In this document: piece after piece, positions 42,326 to 51,612 of the stretch
How positions within the stretch are numbered: the stretch's first letter is position 1
Layout: the number at the start of each line of letters is the position of its first letter
DNA from: Zobellia uliginosa
Lineage (GTDB): Bacteria > Bacteroidota > Bacteroidia > Flavobacteriales > Flavobacteriaceae
Reading direction: 5' to 3'
Assembly: GCF_900156625.1 (NCBI RefSeq)
Contig: NZ_FTOB01000004.1
Location: 124,001-188,000 of the forward strand
Length of the DNA: 64,000 bases
Made by a program: the position numbers and the translations under genes
Notes under the pieces: model-generated
The model's input: the letters and a program-made list of their open reading frames with translations, nothing else
Told to the model about the DNA's origin: nothing
Database searches by the model: none

Positions 42326-44722
42326 TCATTTTTTAGGGTTCTCGTCTTCACCTTGCGGTAGAATATTGATTTGTGGCTTTTTTAAGATTTTTTTACTCGC
42401 AATATTTCGCTCTAAAGACAACAAAAGCGAAGGCAACAAAATCAGGTTGGCCAGCATGGCGAACATCAAGGTGGCCGAAACGAGGGCTCCAAGGGCTACG
42501 GTGCCCCCAAAATTTGAAATGATGAATACCGAGAATCCGAAGAAAAGCACAATGGAGGTATAGAACATGCTAACCCCTGTTTCGCGCAAGGCGGCATAGA
42601 CCGATTTTCGGATGTGCCATCTGTTCGCTATCAGTTCTTGACGGTATTTGGCCAAGAAGTGAATGGTGTCGTCAACCGATATTCCGAAAGCGATACTGAA
42701 TACCAGTATGGTAGACGGTTTTATGGGTACGCCTACAAAGCCCATGACTCCCGCGGTAATTACCAAGGGCAATAGGTTCGGGATCAATGAAATGACGATC
42801 ATTCGGAACGAACGGAAGAGATAGGCCATAAAAAGGGCTATCAAGAATATGGCGAAGGCCAATGAGAGTACTAAATTCTTTACGAGATATTTGGTACCCT
42901 TTAAGAACAAAAGGGCGCTACCGGTCATGTAAACGTTGTAGCGGTCAGGTGGGAAGAACTTGTTGATGTTCTCGTTCAACCTTTCTTCAATTTGCTCCAT
43001 GCGATCGGTCTTTACGTCTTGCATGAAGGTGGTGATACGCGCCGTTTGACCAGTGCTGTCGACGAAGTTCTTGAGCAGGTTGCCGTTGCCTCCGGAGTTT
43101 TGCGCCACTTTCATGATAAAGTTGTTCTCTTGCGAAGTGGGCAATTGGTAGTATTTTGGGATACCGTTGTAAAAGGCTTGCTTCGAATATTTTACCAGGT
43201 TAACGACCGAGATGGGTTGCGATAGTTCAGGAATCTCCATGATCACATCGCTTAATTGGTCCATTCGTTTGAGGTTGGCCGGCTTTAAAACCCCCTTGGG
43301 TTTTTTGGTATCGATGACAATTTCTACGGGCATAATACCGTCGAACTCTTGCTCGAAGAAGCGGATGTCCTTAAAGAATTGCGCATTTTTGGGCATGTCT
43401 TCGATAGGGCTCCCCGATATCTGGATCTGATAGATGCCGATGATACTGGCTACTAAAAGAATAATAGATACGATATAAACCGAAATCCTGTGGTTTCTTA
43501 CAATGCGTTCCATCCAGTTGACAAAGGCATCGATCCATTTCTTGTTGAGATGCTTAAGGTGCCTTGTCTTGGGAAGGGATAAGAAACTATAGATGATAGG
43601 AATGATCAATAAGGAAAGAATAAAAATACCAATGATATTGATCGAAGCTACGATTCCGAATTCCTTGAGCAGTTTGCTATCGGTAATGATAAAGGTGGCA
43701 AAACCGGAAGCCGTCGTCATATTCGTCATCAAGGTGGCATTCCCGATTTTGGAAATTACCCTTTGAAGTGAAAGGGCCTGGTTGCCATGTTTCTTTACTT
43801 CCTGCTGGTACTTGTTAATCAAGAAAATACAGTTAGGTATACCGATAACGATGATCAAAGGCGGGATCAAGGCGGTAAGCACGGTTATTTCGTACTGTAA
43901 GAGGCCTAAAATGCCAAAGGCCCACATCACTCCGATGATCACCACGCACATTGAAATTAGGGTGGCCCTAAAACTTCTAAAAAAGAAAAAGAAAATCAAG
44001 GAGGTGACCCCAAGGGCGGCCAGAATGAATTTGCCGATCTCATCTATGATGTTCTGCGAGTTCATGGTACGTATGTAGGGCATGCCCGATACACGTACGT
44101 CGAGGCCGGTTTCCTCTTCGAATTTTTCCACCAAATGGGTCAGGTCCTCTAAAATAAAATCTTTACGGACCGTAGTGTTGATGATGTCCTTGTCTAAGTT
44201 GACAACGGTTCTTACCGTTCCACTTTCTTTGTTGAAAAGCAAATTGTCGTAAAAAGGAAGGTCGTTGAAAAGATGGTTCTTTATGCTATCTATTTCCTGT
44301 TTCGACTTTATTTGCGAACGAATAAGGGGTTCAAGTACGAACTTTTGGTTTTCGTTGTCCTTTTTGAGTTCTTGAAGATTGTCGAGAGAAAGCACAAAAT
44401 CAACCTCGGGAAAAGCGGCAAGCTGCTTACTGAATTTATTCCATCTATTGATTTTGTCTGGGGTAAAAAGAGAGGAATCGTGAATGGCAAAAACTACGGC
44501 ATTGCCTTCTTCACCGAATTTTTTTAGAAATGCACGGTATTCAAGGTTGACCGGATGGTGGTCGGGCAATAGGTTGGCCTGGGTGTTGCTAAAGCGCATA
44601 TTCTTCCACTGCATGCCCATAAAGACGGTGAAAGCAATGATTAGAATAAGTATTAAAATGCGATTACGGAGAATTATACTCGCTGTCTTTTCCCAAAAAC
44701 CTTGTTTAAGTTTCGCTGCCAT
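42326..44722 (-). CDS. MMPL/RND-family transporter
   Basis: A 798-residue inner-membrane transporter of the RND superfamily (MMPL type). Two halves each have one helix, a large periplasmic loop, and a five-helix block; the blocks are seen near residues 235-370 (VTSLIFFFFFRSF, GIPNCIFLINKYQQE) and 640-780 (LRSFRMIVISLIPNLLPLVITAG, AFGISVDDTIHFLAKYRQE). The paired Asp in SVDDTIHF is the proton-relay feature of the family. Such transporters move lipids or small molecules, the substrate being unknown. No membrane-fusion protein gene is adjacent. Confidence 0.9.
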   Translation of the reverse strand: MAAKLKQGFWEKTASIILRNRILILILIIAFTVFMGMQWKNMRFSNTQANLLPDHHPVNLEYRAFLKKFGEEGNAVVFAIHDSSLFTPDKINRWNKFSKQLAAFPEVDFVLSLDNLQELKKDNENQKFVLEPLIRSQIKSKQEIDSIKNHLFNDLPFYDNLLFNKESGTVRTVVNLDKDIINTTVRKDFILEDLTHLVEKFEEETGLDVRVSGMPYIRTMNSQNIIDEIGKFILAALGVTSLIFFFFFRSFRATLISMCVVIIGVMWAFGILGLLQYEITVLTALIPPLIIVIGIPNCIFLINKYQQEVKKHGNQALSLQRVISKIGNATLMTNMTTASGFATFIITDSKLLKEFGIVASINIIGIFILSLLIIPIIYSFLSLPKTRHLKHLNKKWIDAFVNWMERIVRNHRISVYIVSIILLVASIIGIYQIQISGSPIEDMPKNAQFFKDIRFFEQEFDGIMPVEIVIDTKKPKGVLKPANLKRMDQLSDVIMEIPELSQPISVVNLVKYSKQAFYNGIPKYYQLPTSQENNFIMKVAQNSGGNGNLLKNFVDSTGQTARITTFMQDVKTDRMEQIEERLNENINKFFPPDRYNVYMTGSALLFLKGTKYLVKNLVLSLAFAIFLIALFMAYLFRSFRMIVISLIPNLLPLVITAGVMGFVGVPIKPSTILVFSIAFGISVDDTIHFLAKYRQELIANRWHIRKSVYAALRETGVSMFYTSIVLFFGFSVFIISNFGGTVALGALVSATLMFAMLANLILLPSLLLSLERNIASKKILKKPQINILPQGEDENPKK

Positions 44723-44801
44723 CGTTCAATTTTACCGAGCGCAAAGGTATAGAATGATCGGGAGTGTACCTAAAATGTAATATTTTATTAACGTATCTGT
44801 A

Positions 44802-44837
44802 AATGAAAAAAGCAACCCTAGGGCTGCTTTTTTCATT
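44802..44837. terminator. Bidirectional rho-independent terminator
   Basis: AATGAAAAAAGCA pairs with TGCTTTTTTCATT (44802-44814, 44825-44837), with CCC/GGG inside. It lies between frr and the MMPL gene and should end the frr transcript. Confidence 0.75.
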
Positions 44838-44858
44838 TTTATATAAAAGGTTATAGAA

Positions 44859-45413
44859 TTAGACCTTCATGATTTCCGCTTCTTTTACGGTCAAAAAGGC
44901 GTCTACTTTTTTAATGTATTTGTCGGTAAGGGCCTGAACGTCTACTTCTGCGTTTTTTTGTAAATCTTCGGAAATGTCTAAATCCCGAATTTCCTTATTG
45001 GCATCTTGGCGGGCGCTACGTATACCTACCTTGGCATCTTCGGCCTCGGCTTTGGCTTGTTTGGTCAGCTGAATACGACGCTCTTCGGTCAGCGGAGGAA
45101 CGTTGATGATTACAAAATCACCGTTGTTCATAGGGTTAAAGCCTAAGTTTGAGTTCATGATGGCTTTTTCTATCTCATGGAGCATGTTCTTTTCCCAAGG
45201 CTGTACCGATAGGGTACGTCCGTCGGGCGTATTGATATTGGCTACTTGTGATAGGGGGGTCTGCGAGCCGTAATATTCGACCATCACGGAAGAAAGCATG
45301 GCCGGACTAGCCTTTCCTGCACGTATTTTTATAAATTCTTTCTCCAAATGCCTCATTGCGGCATCCATATTCTCCTTTGCGGAATCAAGTATAAACTGTA
45401 TCTCTTCGTTCAT
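44859..45413 (-). CDS. frr: Ribosome recycling factor
   Basis: A 184-residue protein that dissociates ribosomes after termination. Length and sequence are typical: MDAAMRHLEKEFIKIRAGKASP, VMVEYYGSQTPLSQVANI, then PPLTEERRIQLTKQAKAEAEDAK and the C-terminal RQDANKEI helix. It is 44 bases downstream of pyrH and in the same orientation, the common bacterial order pyrH-frr. Confidence 0.97.
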   Translation of the reverse strand: MNEEIQFILDSAKENMDAAMRHLEKEFIKIRAGKASPAMLSSVMVEYYGSQTPLSQVANINTPDGRTLSVQPWEKNMLHEIEKAIMNSNLGFNPMNNGDFVIINVPPLTEERRIQLTKQAKAEAEDAKVGIRSARQDANKEIRDLDISEDLQKNAEVDVQALTDKYIKKVDAFLTVKEAEIMKV

Positions 45414-45457
45414 AATTCAAATATAATATAACGGTGCAAATATATAGTAGACCTGTT

Positions 45458-46165
45458 TTAAAGATTTACGACCGTACCGATGTTTTCACCTTCAACCAGT
45501 TTTTTCAAGTTCCCTTTTTTGTTCATGTCGAAAACAACGATGGGCAGTTCGTTCTCTTGGCTTAGCGTAAAAGCGGTGGTGTCCATAACTTTTAGGCCTT
45601 TAAGAAGAACGTCTGCAAAAGAGATCGAATCGAATTTTGTGGCGTTTTTGTCCTTTTCGGGGTCGGAGGTGTAGATTCCGTCTACGCGCGTACCCTTTAA
45701 AATGACATCGGCCTCGATTTCAATGGCTCGAAGAACCGCAGCGGAATCGGTAGTGAAATAGGGGTTTCCCGTTCCTCCTCCAAAAATGACAACACGTCCC
45801 TTTTCAAGATGTCGCATGGCCCGTCTTCTGATAAAGGGTTCGGCGACCTCGTTGATCTGAATGGCCGATTGTACCCTGGTCTGTACGCCTATGGTTTCAA
45901 GGGCGCTCTGTAGGGCCAAGCTGTTGATCACGGTGGCCAACATGCCCATATGGTCGCCCTGTACGCGGTCCATACCGGTTGCGGCACCTGTTAATCCCCT
46001 AAAAATGTTTCCCCCGCCGATTACGATGGCTACTTCTATACCTTTTTCGGCTACCTCTTTAATTTCCTCGGCATATTCCGCTAGACGTTTTGAGTCTATT
46101 CCGTATTGCTTTTCGCCCATTAAGGCTTCACCGCTGAGTTTTAAGAGTATTCTTTTGTATTGCAT
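45458..46165 (-). CDS. pyrH: UMP kinase
   Basis: A 235-residue kinase that phosphorylates UMP to UDP in pyrimidine synthesis. Conserved parts include [11 protein letters not shown] near the N-terminus, [46 protein letters not shown] and the C-terminal [13 protein letters not shown]. It precedes frr by 44 bases and both are on the minus strand. TATTTTTG at 46185-46192 (minus) could be its -7 element. Confidence 0.97.
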   Translation of the reverse strand: MQYKRILLKLSGEALMGEKQYGIDSKRLAEYAEEIKEVAEKGIEVAIVIGGGNIFRGLTGAATGMDRVQGDHMGMLATVINSLALQSALETIGVQTRVQSAIQINEVAEPFIRRRAMRHLEKGRVVIFGGGTGNPYFTTDSAAVLRAIEIEADVILKGTRVDGIYTSDPEKDKNATKFDSISFADVLLKGLKVMDTTAFTLSQENELPIVVFDMNKKGNLKKLVEGENIGTVVNL

Positions 46166-46345
46166 GGCTAGTATTTCGTTGGGGCAAAAATAATCAAAAA
46201 ATCTTAGGGTTTGTTTTTGAAGGTGCAGATTAAGCGAACCTTAATTATTTCCTAATAATGATGCGGTATTCTGTTAAATTTTATAATCTTGTAACCCTTT
46301 AAAAATTAGAGGGATTACTTACAATAAAGTGTTTAAATAGATACA

Positions 46346-48214
46346 ATGAGAAAAATAGGATTACTCGCATTTGCCGTGCTTTTGACCGCCTGTGGATCGA
46401 CCAAGGCAGTGTTGACGGCAGACAAGGTCCCGGTCTTGGCCAAATTAGACCTTAAAAATGTGGTTGACGATAAAGTTGCCGTAACGGTCGATGCTGGTGC
46501 TTTTACCACGGATGAAGTTTTGTTTTATATTCCTAAAACGGTGCCCGGTACGTATAGTACGGACAATTACGGTCAGTATATCGAAGGGTTCAAGGCCTTG
46601 GATTATGAGGGAAAGGAGTTGGCTTTTTCTAAGTTGGACGACAATACATGGAAGGTTTCCAATGGGAAGAACCTGGATAAAGTGACGTATTGGGTCAACG
46701 ATACCTATGATACGGAAGGCGAAGTGAAGGACAAGGTTTTTTCCCCTTCGGGAACAAATATCATTGCCGGAAAGACCTTTATGCTCAACCTTCATGGTTT
46801 TGTTGGGTATTTCGGGGGATTGAAAGAAGTGCCTTATGAATTGTCCGTCGTTAGGCCGGAAGCTTTAAAGCCTACCACCTCATTAAAGCCTAAAGTACCG
46901 GAGGTGCCAATGTCGAATGTCGATGTCTTTACGGCAAGCAGGTATTTTGATGTTATCGATAATCCTATCCTTTACGCAAAGCCCAATACCGAAACCTTTG
47001 AGGTCAATGGTATAACGGTCACTCTAAGTGTGTATTCGCCATCGGGAATCTATTCGGCCTTAAGTTTAAAAGACCGCATGGAAAAAATGATGGGGGCACA
47101 AAAGACGTTCTTGGGCGATGTAGATGGAACCAAAGTTTACAACATACTGCTGTATTTGTCTACTATGGAAGCTGACGATGCTTCCGGTTTTGGTGCCCTA
47201 GAGCATCATACGTCAACGGTGGTCGTGTTGCCCGAAGCCATGCCGAAAGAACGTTTGGAGCAGGCTATGGTCGATGTGGTTTCACATGAGTTTTTTCATA
47301 TAGTTACTCCTTTGAACGTACATTCGGAAGAGGTGCAGTATTTTGATTTTAACGATCCAAAAATGTCACAACACTTGTGGATGTATGAAGGGACGACCGA
47401 ATACTTCGCCAATCTTTTTCAAATACAACAAGGGCTCATTGATGAAGGGGAGTTCTATCAACGGATGATGGATAAGATCAATAACTCTAAGTCATATGAT
47501 GATGCCATGTCTTTTACCGAGATGAGTAAGAATATTTTGGTTGACCCCTATAAAAAGAACTATGCCAATGTTTATGAAAAAGGAGCCTTAATAAATATGG
47601 TTCTCGATATTCGGTTACGTCAATTGAGCAATGGGGAAAAAGGGGTGCTTTGGTTGATGCAAGAACTTTCTAAAAAGTACGGGAACGACACGCCTTTTGA
47701 AGATGATAAGCTGATTGATGAAATCGTGGCCATGACCTATCCTGAAATACGGACTTTCTTTGATACCTATGTCATTGGCAATACGCCCATTGATTACAAT
47801 TCTTATTTGGGTATGGTAGGATTGTCGGCCGATCTAATTGAGCAGGAAACCGGTTATTTTCTAGATGGTGATAACCCCTTTATAGATGTAGAACAAGGCA
47901 ATGAGAGTGTGGTTTTTGTTCGAAAGGGCATTCAATTGAATAGCTTCTTTAAGGGGCTGGGCGCCGAAGGAGGTGATGTCATCAAGGAAATTAACGGAAC
48001 TACGATAACCTTGGAGTCGATTCGGCCCATTATTGGAAAGAGTTTTGGTTGGTCTCCCGATACCGAAATCAGTATGGTGGTCGACCGCGACGGCAAAGAG
48101 GTATTGTTGGAAGGAAAGGTTGGTGTGCCTACCGTAAATGTAGAAACCATAGTTCCCGTTGAAAATGTATCTGACGAAGTTTTGGAATTGCGTCAAGCCT
48201 GGTTGAAAGGTTAG
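46346..48214 (+). CDS. M61-family metallopeptidase lipoprotein with PDZ-like domain
   Basis: A 622-residue lipoprotein peptidase. The N-terminal signal (MRKIGLLAFAVLLTACG) has a lipobox. The zinc motif HEFFH is at residues 314-318 in VVSHEFFHIVTPLNVHSEE, with a later LWMYEGTTEYFANLF supplying the third ligand near residue 347-351. The upstream YDTEGEVKDKVF region fits the M61 beta-sandwich. A PDZ-like segment near residue 520-580 (LGAEGGDVIKEINGT) completes the family layout. It should act at the envelope, though the substrate is unknown. The gene is monocistronic, with a terminator at 48234. Confidence 0.88.
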   Translation: MRKIGLLAFAVLLTACGSTKAVLTADKVPVLAKLDLKNVVDDKVAVTVDAGAFTTDEVLFYIPKTVPGTYSTDNYGQYIEGFKALDYEGKELAFSKLDDNTWKVSNGKNLDKVTYWVNDTYDTEGEVKDKVFSPSGTNIIAGKTFMLNLHGFVGYFGGLKEVPYELSVVRPEALKPTTSLKPKVPEVPMSNVDVFTASRYFDVIDNPILYAKPNTETFEVNGITVTLSVYSPSGIYSALSLKDRMEKMMGAQKTFLGDVDGTKVYNILLYLSTMEADDASGFGALEHHTSTVVVLPEAMPKERLEQAMVDVVSHEFFHIVTPLNVHSEEVQYFDFNDPKMSQHLWMYEGTTEYFANLFQIQQGLIDEGEFYQRMMDKINNSKSYDDAMSFTEMSKNILVDPYKKNYANVYEKGALINMVLDIRLRQLSNGEKGVLWLMQELSKKYGNDTPFEDDKLIDEIVAMTYPEIRTFFDTYVIGNTPIDYNSYLGMVGLSADLIEQETGYFLDGDNPFIDVEQGNESVVFVRKGIQLNSFFKGLGAEGGDVIKEINGTTITLESIRPIIGKSFGWSPDTEISMVVDRDGKEVLLEGKVGVPTVNVETIVPVENVSDEVLELRQAWLKG

Positions 48215-48233
48215 ACCGTTACATTTAAAGTGT

Positions 48234-48270
48234 AAAAAACCGTGACGTTAAAAGGTGTCACGGTTTTTTT
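48234..48270 (+). terminator. Rho-independent terminator of the M61 peptidase gene
   Basis: AAAAAACCGTGAC pairs with GTCACGGTTTTTT (48234-48246 and 48257-48269), a strong stem with a T run, 20 bases after the stop. Confidence 0.87.
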
Positions 48271-48300
48271 ATTTGAAATACCTAAAAGCTAGTATGTGTT

Positions 48301-48344
48301 AAAAAAGAAAACCGCACTAACGGTTAAGCTAGTGCGGTTTTTCT
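48301..48344 (-). terminator. Rho-independent terminator of tsf
   Basis: A 12-bp stem AAAACCGCACTA/TAGTGCGGTTTT (48308-48319 and 48330-48341), with the T run on the minus strand, 20 bases past the tsf stop. Confidence 0.85.
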
Positions 48345-48363
48345 TTATGTGTTGAATATAGGG

Positions 48364-49329
48364 TTATCCTACTGTAGCACGTTTGAATCCGGTAACGGAT
48401 ACATCGCCGTAAGAAGCAACGTATTTTGCAACGTTGATTTTCTCATCTTTGATGAAGTTTTGGTCCAATAAACATTGTTCTTGGTCCAAAGTTGTGTTAT
48501 CGGAAATAAATCTTTCCATTTTACCAGGAAGAATTTTGTCCCAAATTTGCTCTGGCTTGCCTTCGGCTTTCAATTGTGCTTTCGCATCTTCTTCGGCTTG
48601 GGCTAAAACTTCGTCGGTTAATTGAGCCATTGAAATGTATTTAGGAACGTTTTTAAGCGTCTTTCCTAAACGGCCAAGTTCTTCGTTGTCTTTTTCGATA
48701 ACGGCGATTCTGGCTTCTGTTTCGGCAGCAACGAATGCGGGGTCAAAATCTTTGTAAGACAAAGTTGTTGCACCCATTGAAGCGATTTGCATAGAAAGGT
48801 CTTTTGCAAGGACTTCGGCAGAATCTACTCTAGAAGAAAGGCCGACTAAAGCGGCAATCTTGTTAATGTGAACGTAGGTTCCAACGTAAGGGGCCTCTAG
48901 CTTTTCGAAAGCGGTGATTTCCAATTTCTCACCGATAACCCCGGTTTGCTCAATTAATTTGTCAGCAACGGTCATTCCTCCGAAATCAGCATCTAAAAGA
49001 GCTTCTTTGGAATCACAGTTCAAAGCTATATCGGCAATTTGGTTTGCTAAAGCTAGGAAGTTTTCGTTTTTTCCGACAAAATCAGTTTCGCAACCTAATA
49101 CGATTGCAACACCAACGGTTTGGTCGGCATTCAATTTGGAAACTGCAGCGCCTTCAGATGACTCTCTGTCAGATCTTTTTGCGGCTACTTTCTGTCCTTT
49201 TTTACGAAGAACTTCAATTGCTTTGTCAAAATCTCCTTCAGCTTCGACCAAAGCATTTTTGCAGTCCATCATCCCTGCGCCGGTAGCTTTTCTTAATTTG
49301 TTTACTTCTGCGGCTGTAATTTTTGCCAT
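48364..49329 (-). CDS. tsf: Translation elongation factor Ts
   Basis: A 321-residue factor that recharges EF-Tu with GTP. The N-terminal UBA-like part and signature are clear (VNKLRKATGAGMMDCKNAL, then FDKAIEVLRKKGQKVAAKRSDRES), followed by GYVGCETDFVGKNENF-type core and the C-terminal region. It is about 40 residues longer than the E. coli protein, as in related bacteria. It lies 109 bases downstream of rpsB, with a perfect hairpin in the gap, giving the common rpsB-tsf order. Confidence 0.97.
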   Translation of the reverse strand: MAKITAAEVNKLRKATGAGMMDCKNALVEAEGDFDKAIEVLRKKGQKVAAKRSDRESSEGAAVSKLNADQTVGVAIVLGCETDFVGKNENFLALANQIADIALNCDSKEALLDADFGGMTVADKLIEQTGVIGEKLEITAFEKLEAPYVGTYVHINKIAALVGLSSRVDSAEVLAKDLSMQIASMGATTLSYKDFDPAFVAAETEARIAVIEKDNEELGRLGKTLKNVPKYISMAQLTDEVLAQAEEDAKAQLKAEGKPEQIWDKILPGKMERFISDNTTLDQEQCLLDQNFIKDEKINVAKYVASYGDVSVTGFKRATVG

Positions 49330-49357
49330 TTTGTGTTCTATTTTTCAATTTGTCTCC

Positions 49358-49386
49358 AAGATAGAGTCATTTTACGACTCTATCTT
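49358..49386 (-). promoter_or_regulatory. Hairpin between rpsB and tsf
   Basis: An 11-bp perfect stem, AAGATAGAGTC/GACTCTATCTT (49358-49368 and 49376-49386), without a T run. It is a likely processing, attenuation or mRNA-stability structure in the rpsB-tsf transcript. Confidence 0.45.
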
Positions 49387-49438
49387 AAAGCAAATGTTAT
49401 GTTATTATTTCGTTTGCTATATAAGTAAGGAAAGAAAT

Positions 49439-50512
49439 CTATTCTACCCCTCCTTTAACGCTGTCTTGCCATTCTTTTAGCTCGTCCCATTTACCATCGG
49501 CAGCCATTTTAGCTTGCTTTGGCCATGAGGTAGGGTCTAAATGAGCCATTCTAGAGCTGGCCTCGTTCAAGATTTCCTTGATTTTTTCCGGGTCACCTTC
49601 GGCTAATTTAGCGTAAGAATCAAAACCGGCGTTTACCAAAGCTTCTGCGGCTTTTGGGCCAACACCTTCTATTTTGGTAAGGTCAACGGCCTCTGCTGGG
49701 GCTTCTGTAGCGGCAGCTGGGGCTTCAACTACTGGAGCTTCGGTTTTAGGGGCTTCTGCGGCAGCTTTTTTAGGCTGCTCTTTTTTGGTTTCTTCAGCAC
49801 CTTCTTTGTCTGCTTGTTTCTCCGATTTACGTTCGGCCAAACCTTCTGCGATAGCATTGGTTACTTGCGTCATGATAATATCGATAGATTTTGAGGCGTC
49901 ATCATTAGATGGAATCAAATAATCGACATCTCTTGGGTCTGAGTTGGTATCCACCATTGCAAAAATAGGGATGTTCAATTTTTGGGCTTCCTTCACCGCA
50001 ATGTGCTCACGCATAGTATCGATGATAAACAAGGCACCAGGTAGACGGGTCATGTCGGAAATAGAACCTAAGTTCTTTTCTAATTTGGCACGAAGACGGT
50101 CTACTTGAAGACGTTCTTTTTTAGACAAGGTCATAAACGTTCCGTCTTTTTTCATACGGTCGATAGATGCCATTTTCTTTACCGCCTTACGGATGGTAAC
50201 GAAATTGGTCAACATACCACCGGGCCATCTTTCTGTGATGTAGGGCATGTTTACGTTCGCTACTTTTTCGGCAACGATGTCCTTTGCTTGTTTTTTTGTG
50301 GCTACGAAAAGAATTTTTCGTCCAGATGCTGCAATTTTCTTAAGGGCTTCGTTGGCCTCGTCTAATTTTGCAACGGTTTTGTAAAGGTTGATAACGTGGA
50401 TACCGTTACGCTCCATGTAGATGTAGGGCGCCATGTTAGGGTTCCACTTTCGTGTAAGGTGGCCAAAATGCACACCAGCTTCCAATAATTGTTTTACTTC
50501 GACTTTCGCCAT
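49439..50512 (-). CDS. rpsB: 30S ribosomal protein S2 with C-terminal helix-hairpin-helix extension
   Basis: A 357-residue protein. The first ~230 residues are a normal S2 (VKQLLEAGVHFGHLTRKWNP, MLTNFVTIRKAVK, LPGALFIIDTMREH, AVDTNSDPRDVDYLIPSND), followed by a charged and Ala/Pro-rich linker (about 235-275). The last 80 residues (LTKIEGVGPKAAEALVNAGF onward) contain a helix-hairpin-helix-like motif seen in DNA- or RNA-binding proteins. A similar extension occurs in flavobacterial S2 proteins; its role is not established. It is upstream of tsf and has a leader of about 150 bases. Confidence 0.95.
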   Translation of the reverse strand: MAKVEVKQLLEAGVHFGHLTRKWNPNMAPYIYMERNGIHVINLYKTVAKLDEANEALKKIAASGRKILFVATKKQAKDIVAEKVANVNMPYITERWPGGMLTNFVTIRKAVKKMASIDRMKKDGTFMTLSKKERLQVDRLRAKLEKNLGSISDMTRLPGALFIIDTMREHIAVKEAQKLNIPIFAMVDTNSDPRDVDYLIPSNDDASKSIDIIMTQVTNAIAEGLAERKSEKQADKEGAEETKKEQPKKAAAEAPKTEAPVVEAPAAATEAPAEAVDLTKIEGVGPKAAEALVNAGFDSYAKLAEGDPEKIKEILNEASSRMAHLDPTSWPKQAKMAADGKWDELKEWQDSVKGGVE

Positions 50513-50730
50513 TTGAATTTAGTTTACGTTCTTTTGAATAGGCAATGCCCAAGTGGTATACCGATATAATCGACAAGCCTCAAGCATTTAGATGCTAAAC
50601 TAACGGTGCCTTTGAACATGAGGTGTTCTCGGGTCTCCCGAATAACTATTCCCTAAACGGAAAATAGTTTTTAATTTATTCGCTCGATGCGAACTTTCAA
50701 TGAACTTTGATTAAAGAAAAAATATAAAAG
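50513..50730 (-). promoter_or_regulatory. rpsB leader and probable promoter
   Basis: On the minus strand, a TTG (50698-50700) lies 19 bases before TAAATTAA (50671-50678), a partial match to TAnnTTTG. The leader of about 150 bases contains an AACTATT/AATAGTT hairpin (50644-50669) and a CGGG/CCCG hairpin, plausible for control by S2. No specific match to a known leader family was tested. Confidence 0.35.
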
Positions 50731-50756
50731 TGATACCCACCGATGGGTGGGTATCA
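50731..50756 (-). terminator. Rho-independent terminator after rpsI
   Basis: An 11-bp stem TGATACCCACC/GGTGGGTATCA (50731-50741 and 50746-50756) with a GATG loop and a T-rich tract on the minus strand. It lies 15 bases after rpsI and separates it from rpsB. Confidence 0.75.
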
Positions 50757-50770
50757 ATAAAATTGTACTC

Positions 50771-51157
50771 TTAACGTTTAGAGAACTGGAATTTCTTACG
50801 AGCTTTCTTCTGACCGAATTTCTTACGCTCAACCATTCTCGGGTCACGGGTCAATAAGCCTTCTGGCTTAAGAACCAATCTGTTTTCGGCATCTACTTCA
50901 CAGATAGCTCTTGAAAGAGCCAAACGGATAGCTTCGGCTTGACCGGTAATGCCACCCCCGTAAACGTTTACGTTTACGTCGTAAGCATCTTCGTTTTCGG
51001 TAAGGGCAAAAGGTTGCTTTACTTTGTACTGAAGAGTAGCTGTTGGAAAATAATCGTTAAGATCTCTCTGGTTAACGGTAATGTTTCCTTTTCCTTCTGA
51101 AACATATACACGGGCAACCGCTGTCTTTCTTCTACCGATTTTATGAATGATTTCCAT
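50771..51157 (-). CDS. rpsI: 30S ribosomal protein S9
   Basis: A 128-residue ribosomal protein. The N-terminus IGRRKTAVARVYV, a central VYGGGITGQAEAIRLALSRAI and the basic C-terminus ERKKFGQKKARKKFQFSKR (the tail reaching the P-site tRNA) are typical. Its start shares one base with the rplM stop (TAATG), so the two are translationally coupled in the usual rplM-rpsI order. Confidence 0.97.
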   Translation of the reverse strand: MEIIHKIGRRKTAVARVYVSEGKGNITVNQRDLNDYFPTATLQYKVKQPFALTENEDAYDVNVNVYGGGITGQAEAIRLALSRAICEVDAENRLVLKPEGLLTRDPRMVERKKFGQKKARKKFQFSKR

Positions 51158-51612
51158 TACTTGAATTCTTTTAAGTTGATAACCTGTGGTTTTTGAGCTT
51201 CATGGTTGTGCTCAGGACCTACAAAAACCTTAAGGTTTCTGAAAAGGTCGGCACCCAATCTGTTCTTGGGAAGCATGCCTTTAACCGCTTTTTCAACGAT
51301 ATGCCCAGGTTTCTTGGCCAAAAGTTCTTTTGCGCTAGTTGCACGCTGACCACCAGGGTAACCTGTGTAACGCAAATAGGTTTTGTCTTCCCATTTGTTA
51401 CCGGTCATGTCGATTTTTTCTGCATTGATAACAATAACGTTATCGCCACAATCAACGTGGGGCGTGAAATTTGGCTTATGTTTTCCTCTAAGCATTTTGG
51501 CAACTTTAGAAGCCAATCGGCCTAAAGTCTCTCCTTCTGCATCAACTAACAGCCACTGTTTGTCAACAGTCGTCTTATTGGCAGAAACGGTCTTATAACT
51601 CAATGTATCCAC
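51157..51612 (-). CDS. rplM: 50S ribosomal protein L13
   Basis: A 151-residue ribosomal protein. Conserved parts are [56 protein letters not shown] and [32 protein letters not shown]. It is the first gene of rplM-rpsI and is driven by a good TTG-N19-TACATTTG promoter at 51659-51688. Only 47 bases separate that element from the ATG. Confidence 0.97.
   Translation of the reverse strand: MDTLSYKTVSANKTTVDKQWLLVDAEGETLGRLASKVAKMLRGKHKPNFTPHVDCGDNVIVINAEKIDMTGNKWEDKTYLRYTGYPGGQRATSAKELLAKKPGHIVEKAVKGMLPKNRLGADLFRNLKVFVGPEHNHEAQKPQVINLKEFK

Noticed and set aside
49358-49386. A rho-independent terminator between rpsB and tsf
   Set aside because: The stem has no T run on either strand.
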